Both the position numbers and the translations under genes were made by a program. The notes below the pieces were generated by a model. It was not told the origin of the DNA and ran no database searches. It saw nothing but the letters and a program-made list of their open reading frames with translations. From contig CACRXP010000405.1 of assembly GCA_902702965.1 (NCBI GenBank), positions 289,145 to 353,144 of the forward strand: 64,000 nucleotides of DNA. Direction: 5' to 3'. Origin of the DNA: Spirometra erinaceieuropaei. Taxonomy: Eukaryota > Platyhelminthes > Cestoda > Diphyllobothriidea > Diphyllobothriidae. This document shows positions 46,088 to 54,854 of the stretch, piece by piece; positions within the stretch are counted from its first letter, which is position 1, and every line of letters begins with the position of its first letter.

Positions 46088-47042
46088 ACCTGGCCAAACA
46101 ACTTGCAACGGCACCTCCGAACGCGTTAATCCGCCTATCCCATCTCCCCGACTCAGTCGTCGGGGTTCCGCCGCAGCAGTCGACGAAACATGCAGGCAGC
46201 CAGTGAGAACCCTGCCAAACCCACCGGCAGTGACGCCCTCACTGTGCCTGTCGCCGCCCCAGCGACCCCCCTCGATAGCCTCAAATGCCTCATCGACTCG
46301 CACAAAGACCCCTCGGTACGCCAGCAGGAAGTCTATCAGTGATATCTACCTCACCCCGCAACGCAGCGACACGATAGACAAGTACAAGCGCTCCGCGACT
46401 GAACACCTGAAGGAGAACCTTGCCTCTCGCAGCACTGTGCTCTCCCCCGCCTCAGAGAATGTCTCACGATCCGAGTCCACACCTCCGAGCCAAGCAGCAG
46501 GTGTTGAGGTGGTCTTGCCGGAAGCGCAGCAACTGACAATCAACTCCACACCCTCGTTGGTAAACGTACCAAGGAGCTGCGCGGTGCCCTATCGGGAGGA
46601 ATGTAGTTCGCCTTCCTCCTCCTCGTCCTCCTCCTCTTCGTCTTCCTCCTCGCTCCACTTTATTGACAGTGACCATACCCTGCAAGATATGAAGACCACC
46701 GTCATTCAGGAGGTTTCAGAGGAGACCGAGTACGGCGGGAGTGAAGACAGTGCCATTGCAGACACCGGATCCGTGAAGGTGTTCACGAAGGAAATCGATC
46801 CCTCAGGCGAGGACAAGGAGGGGGAGGCGATTTCGAAGGCCGGCCAGGGTGCTGCCTTTAGAGGTGACACCTGCATCACCAAACCCATCCTTCGAGGGGC
46901 TTCCGGCGATCCTGAGTCCAAGTCCGCCGGCCCAGCGAATGACGCTGAGGGACGTAAGGGAGTGCGGTTCCACCCCTTGGCTCTCCTCCTCGACGCGGCT
47001 CTAGAGGGTGATCTGCAGCTCGTGAAGAAGGCTGCTCTGGAG
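46088..47042 (+). CDS. ASPP-family gene, large exon: disordered linker, PP1-docking motif and start of ankyrin domain
   Basis: Third visible exon and the most secure one: 955 nt, one base completing a split codon plus 318 codons. The acceptor is TTTCATTTCCACCTAG ending at 46087. The donor is GTTAGC at 47043 (weak but usable), exit phase 0. Residues 1-280 are low-complexity, Pro/Ser-rich and acidic, with an LSRRGS basophilic-kinase/14-3-3-like site near the start and a run of about 13 serines at 46614-46652. The end reads KGVRFHPLALLLDAALEG then DLQLVKKAALE, corresponding to MRVKFNPLALLLDSSLEG and the following helix in human ASPP2. This is the conserved junction between the RVxF-type PP1 site (46956-46970) and the first ankyrin repeat. 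ASPP proteins bind p53-family proteins, PP1 and other partners through ankyrin-SH3, in cytoplasm and nucleus. The ankyrin remainder and SH3 must be encoded beyond 64000. GC-rich codon third positions contrast with the AT-rich surroundings. Confidence 0.93.
46190..46342 (+). other. Second open frame overlapping the large ASPP exon
   Basis: In a different frame from the ASPP reading frame, an ATG at 46190 opens 50 codons (MQAASENPAKPTGSDALTVP ... VRQQEVYQ) to TGA at 46340. The frame is open back to a TAA at 46127. Its codon third positions are also GC-rich and the peptide looks unremarkable for a soluble protein. The ASPP frame stays open throughout, so this is probably a by-product of GC-rich Pro/Ser coding sequence. 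An alternative N-terminus cannot be excluded. Confidence 0.2.
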
Positions 47043-47237
47043 GTTAGCAGTGTTTTATATTTTTGTTTATCGTGAAGGCCACTATCTGTGTCAACCTGAT
47101 TCGATCGTTTTAGACCATTAGTATCGAGAATCCTGTCATTTATCGGTCTACTGGGAAAGGGAATGGATAGCTGACAATGTTGATGTTGCGGTTCTCTACG
47201 AGGGGATAAATTATTCACTTCGCTCTGTGCTTGTCAG

Positions 47238-48160
47238 TGTAGATTAGATGTGCCCACTCATAAAATATTAGCGTAAGTCCTGAAATGCGTTTTCGACTCG
47301 AAAGACTACTTAAGTAGGTTTGTAATATTAGTCACCGCGCAGCATTATCCCACGAACTTTTCCGGCCGCCTGCGAAAACTGCATTCTATAAAAAATGACT
47401 ACTTGAGAAGCACGAATTTTTTCTCATCGACTTTTGATACCCATTTTAATTCGAATATATTTCGTAGACAGCATGTAAAAGAATATTTATCCGTTTACTC
47501 ATTGGGCACGAAATCACTTCTTCCCCTAATTTTATACTTGAAAGAAAGGTAGAATTCGGTTTTGAAAAAATCCCAACTATGACATGTTTAAAACCATGAA
47601 ATGCCCGTTTACTAAACATCTTGTCATTGTCCGAATGCACTAATGACTTTTATGAGCGCATTATTGTTTCTTCTTAAAAACGGAAAGAAATGTATGATTT
47701 TCAGTACACGAAAAATGTTCGGCTCGTAGTCTGGAAACCTTGAATTTAAGTCTACAGGCTGGTCGGACTCAAAATTATTCGAGAACTGGAAATTTTTTTT
47801 AGGACCGAATTCTACCCTTCCTTCGAGTATAAAATTGGAAGAAGACGTGATTTTCTACCAATTCAATAAAAGAATGAATATTTTTATGCATACTTTCTTT
47901 GAAATATATTTGAATTTATAAGGACATCGAAAATCAATGAGAAAAATTCATACTCCATTACTAGTCTTTTATTGTTGAGTACAGTTTCTGCAGGTGGCCG
48001 GAAATGAGTTCGTTCAAAAGCCGGCCTTCCAGAGATAGTGAAATATCTTGACATTACGCTGCACGATAATTAAAATTACAACCTTACTTAAGTAATCTTT
48101 TTGAGTCAAAAACAAATTTTAAAATCTCAGCTAACACTTCATTAATTAGCGCATCTACTG
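47238..48160. mobile_element. Palindromic MITE, divergent subfamily copy
   Basis: Left end near AGATTAGATGTGCCCACTCA is degenerate; right end TTAGCGCATCTACTG at 48160 is clear. Interior arms carry the family's ATGCGTTTTCGACTCGAAAG block and its complement, with the family centre. It lies about 200 bp after the end of the large ASPP exon. Confidence 0.78.
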
Positions 48161-48904
48161 TGATGCACACTTAGTAGACAGATCTAAACTCTCGAAACCT
48201 TAATTTTAACACCTGACCTTGGAATCAATTGAAAGCAAATACTGAACTGGAATGAGCCGTGTTCTTAATCGAAAAGTATTATCTCAGCCTATTTATATGT
48301 TGCGGATTGAGAACAAGGGTCTTTCAATTCGACTAAAACGGCTTCACTGAGAAGAAATAATCGCACAAAAAGATTGTGTCATCGCATCAGTACTGGTTTG
48401 CTTACGCAGGGTCCGAAACTCTTCTGAAAATCAGGGCTTGGAGCTTTCTTCCGTTTTCCCAAGGCCTTCTAGTTTTGGAACGCGGAAATTATGTCGTTCG
48501 CCTTTTGTTCGTTTGAACATTGTTGCCGGATTTCCTCAGTCATGCCCGCATATGCAATGGTCTGTCGCGATAGTCGTTCTGGTTATGTCCATTTATTTTT
48601 CGTCTTTGTAAGACCTTGTCCGAAGCCATGAAAGAATGATGAACTAGTATCCGTTTGGTAAAAGCGCCAAATGTATTCAAAAACACGGCCAAACAGGGGA
48701 ATATGGACCCCCCTCATCGTGCCACACCCGGTGGATCCTCTAACAGTAGCCATAATTCTAACTCTCCATGGAATGTACGCCAAGGCCACTTGTATTCCCA
48801 TACCCGACCATGAATATAACTGACGTTTTCAAGAGTAGGCACCACCCAATGTGTCCACAGCGATATTTCATCTTTCCAAATGTTTCGCCTGATAACCACA
48901 CCTA

Positions 48905-49280
48905 TAACCGTAAATATTTCTTTTTGAAACCGAATTATACTCCTCCTTCGAGTATAAATTGAAACAAGACGTAATGTTTATGGAATAAATAAAAGGATGA
49001 ATATTTTATGTATTTTTTCATGAAATATAATTTAACTTTTTAGGGCATCGAAAATCAATGATAAAACTTATTGCTACTTAAGTAGTCATTTTTGCATAGT
49101 ATAGATATTGCATGCAGTCGAAAATAAGTTCATTCAAAAGAAGGCACGCTGAGGTAACTGGATCATTACAGAATTATGCTGGAGGATGATTATTTTTACA
49201 ACCATACGTAATTGATCTTTTCGAAACGAGAACGCACTTCGAAATTGCGGCCGACATTTCATAAGTTAACCCACCTACTG
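48905..49280. mobile_element. Palindromic MITE, right arm only
   Basis: The right arm begins at GAAACCGAATTATACTCCTC and ends AAGTTAACCCACCTACTG, followed by TA (49281-49282). The left arm and centre are missing. The preceding 48170-48900 shows nothing recognisable. Confidence 0.8.
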
Positions 49281-49678
49281 TATTTAACTATCTTAATCAG
49301 TGGATCGTAAATTGGGCTCTCCTAACCTGATGAGACCTGCTTGAGAAATTCGTCGTTTGCTGCCAACCTAGAGTGTAAGCTTAGATGCAATTCACTGTAC
49401 TCTAGTAAACACGTCTGTACGGGCGGGGATATTATCACAGTGCGCACATACACACACGCCACCAGTTGCAAACCTTCAAAAAATAAAGCAGTTTTCATTC
49501 GTACTGCCATTTACAGTGGTTAGTAGGCTAGTATATCGCCGCTGAGGTGTAATGGCAGATCACGTTGCACGCTATCAGCCGACACAGGGAGACAGCATTT
49601 GGGGTCGGTTTGTGCGCCGAGCCGACTGTTTCTGTTGATTGACTTTGCTATGCTGTCCGCGCGCAATAGTATCCTATC

Positions 49679-49941
49679 GAAAGGAAACATTTTAGAGGGA
49701 AAGAGAGAGAGAGAGAGAAAGAAAGAAAATGGACAAATTGACCCATTCGTGGTGGTCAAATAGCGCTGTGGATAGCACGAGAAAGTGGCTGTTGCCTTCT
49801 CCGTCTTCATCCGAAAGGAAATATTTTAGAGGGAAAGAGAGAGAGAGAAAAAAAGAAAATGGACAAATTGACCCATTCGTGGTGGTCAAATAGCGCTGTG
49901 GATAGCAGGAGAAAGTGGCTGTTGCCTTCTCCTCCTCATCC
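49679..49941 (+). repeat. Tandem duplication, two units of about 130 bp with GA tracts
   Basis: Unit 1 (49679-49812) and unit 2 (49813-49941) both run GAAAGGAAA..ATTTTAGAGGG, a GAGAGA tract, then ATGGACAAATTGACCCATTC and GTGGTGGTCAAATAGCGCTG. Outside the GA tract only a handful of bases differ, so this is recent. Confidence 0.93.
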
Positions 49942-50509
49942 GCAGCGACGATTCAAGTATATCCGCCTTACTCGACTGTAGTTGACCAAATACTAGGTTT
50001 TTGAATTGGTTCGGCACCCCAATGCATACAGAAGGCCCTGCTTCAGTTACTTGGAGGTTTTTATATTTCGATAGGGACTATTTTTTCACTGCTATCTTGT
50101 CAAAGCAAGTTTCTTGGCCATTGAGAAGAAAACGGGAATTTTCAGCGACGAAAAACTGTAATTCTTTATCTTTCGGAAGGTTTTCCTCGTCAGGCGAACC
50201 CAGACTTTTCCGCGCTGTTGGTTAGACTTCTTTCGGCAATATCGGAAGGTACTTAATGGAGGAGAGGGAAACTTATTTTCCAATTTCACACCGCTGTCTA
50301 CCAAGTTTCGTCTGCCAACTATCGTTCGGACAGACAAGTCATGAAGACTTCCGTTGGGCTCAGCAAATCCAGCTCTTCCAAATCAGCATACACTTTTCAT
50401 CCTTCTAGGCTTGATATCCCCATCATTGCCCTTTCTTAATCATGCCTGATTGCTAATCCTTTTCTGTATTCCAAAATCACCTGTTCATATGCAATCTATT
50501 CAATGGTAG

Positions 50510-50670
50510 GGGGCGCTCACCGATCGTTCTTACGGAACTCACTCGTTCCGTTGTGCCTTTTTTGGGCTTTCTCTCGAGTCAAACCAGCAGCCGCACAGCG
50601 GCGCATAAGATAGGCAGTATGTTACTAGCGACAAGGAAGAGGGAGACTGGAATGTCCATTTCTGGCTTAT
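50510..50670 (-). mobile_element. SINE-B tail, minus copy of an inverted pair
   Basis: GGGCTTTCTCTCGAGTCAAA, CAGCAGCCGCACAGCGGCGC and AGGGAGACTGGAATGTCCAT are the complement of the SINE-B tail. It abuts a plus-strand tail at 50671, so the two can pair over about 100 bp. Confidence 0.72.
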
Positions 50671-50995
50671 TAACCTATATCATGCACCGTTGTGCGGCTG
50701 CTGGTTGGACTCGAGAGGAAGCCAGCAAGGCACAATGGAACGAGTGAGTTCCGTAAGAACGATCGATGAGCACCCCCTACCATTGTATGTTCCCGAGCGA
50801 AACCGGCAGGGCAACGGGCACATGGCCCAGCGGTTAGGGGCGTGGACTTCTAGCTGACAGGTCGCGAGTTTGAGCCTCGGGTGTTCCACACTTCGGGGTT
50901 GGGTATGACTGGCTGACGACGGCTAATAAGCTAAAAATGGCCATTCCAGTCTCCCTCTTCTTTGTCGCTGATAACATACTGCTGTCTATCCTCTT
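50671..50995 (+). mobile_element. SINE-B: tail piece followed by a head-and-body copy
   Basis: 50671-50780 is a tail (CACCGTTGTGCGGCTGCTGG, CTCGAGAGGAAGCC). 50790-50995 is a new copy with head ATGGCCCAGCGGTTAGGGGC, B-box region GGTCGCGAGTTTGAGCC, body CCACACTTCGGGGTTGGGTA and GACTGGCTGACGACGGCTAA. Order and orientation suggest two insertions. Confidence 0.75.
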
Positions 50996-51020
50996 GTCTG
51001 TGCGGTCTATCCGTGCATTC

Positions 51021-51250
51021 ATCTTACGCATCAGCTTGGTTGGTCACTTGCGAATCCATCACACAAAGACTGATTAACCAGTGCCTGAAGCACCAACATA
51101 CACTAGCCGCATCCCACACCACTGCCCTCACTGCGCCCGCATGTCTAACCACCGCATGGACCTATCAGGCTAAGTGCGTGCTCACGAAATCCTGTAGTAG
51201 ACAAACGCCGGTTACACACCACACCATCACACATATCCCCACCAGCACCT
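51021..51250 (+). pseudogene. Decayed retroelement tail with C2H2 zinc-finger motif
   Basis: In the frame starting at 51021 the translation gives SLVGHLRIHHTKTD, a stop (51075-51077), then PVPEAPTYTSRIPHHCPHCA and RMSNHRMDLSG, a stop (51171-51173), VRAHE, and a TAG at 51195. HLRIHxTxT followed by CPHC...RM.L.G..R.HE is the two-finger tail I recall at the C-terminus of abundant tapeworm retroelement proteins. Three in-frame stops show it is dead. The upstream reverse transcriptase is absent, and SINE-B sequence abuts it on the left. Confidence 0.62.
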
Positions 51251-51589
51251 ACACCATTCAGCAGCATCGCCCATCGCCACACAACGCGAGGACTCAGGTG
51301 CCACCTCCCATGCTGCTCTCCGGCTCCTTCTCCGTGTGGCCTCTCTGCTGCATTTGTGATCCGAGTCTGAGACTGTGCGCCAAGCGCCGTGGCTTGGAAG
51401 ACTGCTGACCGATGCCTCAACTCAGCTTACGCAGTCTGTCCAGCTGTTAGTGTTTCTGTGCTGTGGCGGACCGGTGGGCTGAGAGTCAGGCTGTTATGGC
51501 TCTTTCTAAGCGTGACCTCTGGCACTCTCATTCGCATGTACTTTATGGGTAGTGCCCCCCCCCCCCAGTTGATGACTGACTGGTTACCC

Positions 51590-51675
51590 AGCCTATGAAG
51601 GGTGATAGCTTTTGGGGTAGGTGCGGGACTGCGTGTCAGCCTTCTAGGCCTTAAGGTTTGTGAGCGTCCGCTATA
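51590..51675 (+). repeat. GC-rich repeat, copy 9, left piece
   Basis: CCTATGAAGGGTGATAGCTT, then TCAGCCTTCTAGGCCTTAAG match 30100-30170. It is cut at 51675 by a palindromic MITE and resumes at 52631. Confidence 0.82.
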
Positions 51676-52628
51676 CAGTAGGTGGGCTAACTCATGAAAT
51701 GTCGATCGAAATTTCGAAATGCGTTCTCGTTTCGAAAAGATTAATTAAGAAGGGTGGTAAAATTAATCAGCCTGCAGCCTAAGTCTATAATAATTCAGTT
51801 ACCCCAGGCCGCCGGCTTCCGAGTAAACTTCTTTCCGGCTGCATTCAAAAACCATACTCCGTAAAAAATGACTGCGTAAGTAGCATGCATTCTTATCAAT
51901 GATTTTCGATGGCCTTAAAGATTCAATTAGATTTCATGGAAAACAGGCATAAAAATATTCAATCTTTTGCTCATTTTGTAGAAAATCACGTCTTCCTTTT
52001 TTATACTCGAAAAAAGAACATAATTCGGTTTCAAAAAACTGTCTAATTGTGCTATTTTCTACCACCGTGAAATGACCGTTCATAAAATGTCATGTATCTG
52101 CATTTACCAATGTGGCTTGTAAAGCTAACAGCATGGCTCAAACTCATTGCTAAATTTTAAGAAACTCATACGCTGTCCTCTGAATACCGTAGAGAAATGC
52201 ATGGTTTTCCGCACACGGAAAATATACTGCTTGTAGTTTAAAAACCCTGAATGCAAGTGTAACGGCAGGTCGGGTTCAGAATTATTCGAGTATAAAATTG
52301 GAAGAAAATGTAATTTCCTACCAAATGAGTGAAAGAATGAATATTTTTCTGCATGCTTTTCATGAATTATATTTGACTTTTCATGGTTATCGAAAATCAA
52401 CGATAAAAATTCATGCTACTCATTATGTAGTCATTTTTTTCAGAGTTTAGTTTCTGCATGAAGCCGGAAAGGAGTTTTTTCGAAAGCCGGCACCCTGAGA
52501 TACCTGAAATATTTTAGATTTGTGTTGCAGGATGGCTATTTAATTAGGTAACTAATTAATTAATCTTTTCGAAACGGAAACGCATTTCGAAATTTCGGTC
52601 GACATTTCATGAGTTAGCCCACCTTCTG
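51676..52628. mobile_element. Palindromic MITE inserted in a GC-rich repeat
   Basis: Starts CAGTAGGTGGGCTAACTCAT after TA (51674-51675); ends TTAGCCCACCTTCTG before TA (52629-52630). 953 bp. The sequence on its left (51590-51675) and right (from 52631) is continuous in the repeat copy at 30085-30610, so this element interrupts a GC-rich repeat. Part of the right arm near 52285 is deleted. Confidence 0.92.
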
Positions 52629-53090
52629 TACCATGATTCAGTAAACCGTGGCCCCCACAGCCTGGTGTACGCTGGCAGTTCTCTGACACTTGATGCCCTC
52701 TCGGTAGATGTGCTTGTGCTCCAGCTAGGTATGCAGGCCGTATGTACATGGCTGTCCAGTCACCCTCGTCTTCCTGACTCTTTGTTGTGTTGTTTTGGTA
52801 AAAGTCCTGGCTATGTGTATGTTGTGGACCAAGGGGTGTGGTGGTACGCCCAGGTGCGGGTCCGGCTGTGCCAGCCCCCCCCCCCTGCGCTCTTTCCGCC
52901 TCCGGCCTTCTTGACTATGCCTTGACATCGGTTCCAGGTGGAGGAGGAGAGAGTGCGGTAGATGCTAGGCAAGTCCATTCTCACTATAAACTAACTTACG
53001 CGAAATTCACCGTCCCTGCTTCACTTGCTGTGGAACACACGTAGGACATCGTCTGTCGCGACAGTCGAACTATCACGGGGCTTTTGTGAA
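52629..53090 (+). repeat. GC-rich repeat, copy 9, right piece
   Basis: Resumes with CCATGATTCAGTAAACCGTG (compare 30186), then TGGTGTACGCTGGCAGTTCT, a C run at about 52877, GAGAGTGCGGTAGATGCTAG and CACTATAAACTAACTTACGC. Confidence 0.85.
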
Positions 53091-53310
53091 GCTTGAGGCG
53101 ACTGAATGGCTTACTTGTGGTATCAAGAATTGGGTTAAATTTGTGTATTTCGTAATTGATAACACGTGCTTGCGGGCTGCTGTAGAGTCTACCAAAAGTG
53201 CTCTGTCTCATCGTATCTCTCACTCACAATGGGATTGTTTGTGAAACGCTCACTAAGGTACACATTCTAGGGCAGCTTATCCAAAATTCCTCAACCCAAA
53301 TAACCGGACG
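53085..53310 (+). repeat. Interspersed repeat, pair member 1
   Basis: AGTCTACCAAAAGTGCTCTG, CTCATCGTATCTCTCACTCA and GGGATTGTTTGTGAAACGCT recur with substitutions at 57.5-57.7 kb, in the same orientation. Confidence 0.7.
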
Positions 53311-54194
53311 ACGAGCTCCCAAATCGTGCTGGCTTCTGAGCCCCTGCCGACACCCCGTCAGCTTTTCACACGTGAGGCTGGGTACTCAGATGTCAACTCC
53401 ATCAACAGGCATCTAGACCGTCCTGCGGTCTATAAAGTCCTCCGTCACTGCCCAAGCCATGGCAAAGATAAGACGGTCATACGGAGTTTGAGAATACCGA
53501 GTAAGCAAACGACGGTCAGAGGGCCAAGACAGCGAAAGTAGAGAAAACTCGACCGGCTCAAGGTCAACTAATTCGGCCGTCTATTCAAAATTCTGCTCGA
53601 TTTTAGCACTAAATGCTTTGATATTTGAGAGCCGGTCGAGCTCCCGGAAACGTCAGCAATGCAATCCCTTTGATCCGGTGAGCACTTCTAATTTGTCAGA
53701 TGTTCAATTTGACCTACACGAAGTCGCCTCAATTCTCAAACACAATCCACTTCTTTCAATTATCTGTATGTGTGGGCGATCCGCCACGGTCCTCACAAGG
53801 GGCTGTAAACAGACTGAACCAAAACAGGGAACGACGCACTGGCACGTGACACGCGTTTATCGGGCTACGCAGGGTCGACTAAAAGCCATAATTACTGCTC
53901 TTGCATGCGTATGGTTGCACGCGTTAGGCGTAGCCCCTCACGCGGCGTTAACTGTTGCATAAGAAAGAGAGAAGTGAGCGAGGCCGACACTGGGGAACCC
54001 CTCCCTACCGTAAATAAGCGGATTTCTGCCTAATAGTAGTCCTGACTCACTGAAAAATCTTGGCTTGGAATGAAGCCGACTGACGAGATAGCTCGTTCAT
54101 TCTCAGGAATGCAAGCCAGATCGCAATGACCCCCCCCCCTCTCTGCGTAGCTTTTTTGACACCCAAGAAAATGTGAGGTTATAATACTTTTGCA

Positions 54195-54420
54195 GTGGCC
54201 CGCTGCACAGGTCTTGGGGCCAGGTTGTGTGTGGCACGCGTAGACGGGCTATTTGGCCTTATCCACTGCTGTGATTACGTCCACCTTCGGTCGCCCTGGC
54301 ATTGTTTTACCATCTGAGCAGGATGGGTGAGTTGCGGAGAGTGCGATCGATGCCGTATGTAAGTCTGTCTCATTATAAGCACCGGTGCTGCGTACACTGC
54401 GTGAGGCATGCATATTGTCA
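54195..54420 (+). repeat. GC-rich repeat, related subfamily, copy c
   Basis: GGTTGTGTGTGGCACGCGTA, GACGGGCTATTTGGCCTTAT, CGTCCACCTTCGGTCGCCCT, then GAGAGTGCGATCGATGCCGT. Confidence 0.65.
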
Positions 54421-54659
54421 TCTGGTGACCAACTGCGGTGCGCTTTAATATCCATCTGAGTAAATACTGACAGGTCTCCTAAACCTGCGAATCTGGTAGA
54501 TTTTATGCGTTCCGTGTATCCGTCGGGTGGTTTTTTAGGCATGGAATGCCCCATGAGTGACCATAACTTTTCTTAAAATGTGCATATTTTCGCCTTTATC
54601 GAGCTATTTCGCATGGTCATCCGCCGAATAATGAGTAGTTTTGGTCGCAGCATGTACTG

Positions 54660-54850
54660 AGATGAGGATACGAGGAGGTAAACGCGGTGTCGGGAGTGCG
54701 GTGAAACCACTCGCATACAAACTTATACTACTTGTAATACTAAGTATATGTATATATAGTGGGCACTTCGTGGATGTTCCACAGAAGTTAATTGCCTTTG
54801 AGTCGCATGTTCACCGTAGCATCGAGTGACCCTAAATAGCCATATGCCGG
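54660..54850 (+). repeat. Fragment related to the outer part of the a-b-a'-b' repeat
   Basis: GTGTCGGGAGTGCGGTGAAA, ACTTATACTACTTGTAATAC, CGTGGATGTTCCACAGAAGT follow the order of 311-480 with many changes. Confidence 0.62.
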
Positions 54851-54854
54851 GCAC

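Noticed and set aside
46706..47218. 170-codon minus-strand frame over the large ASPP exon
   Set aside because: It is the antisense shadow of the ASPP coding sequence, which carries the recognisable family motif.
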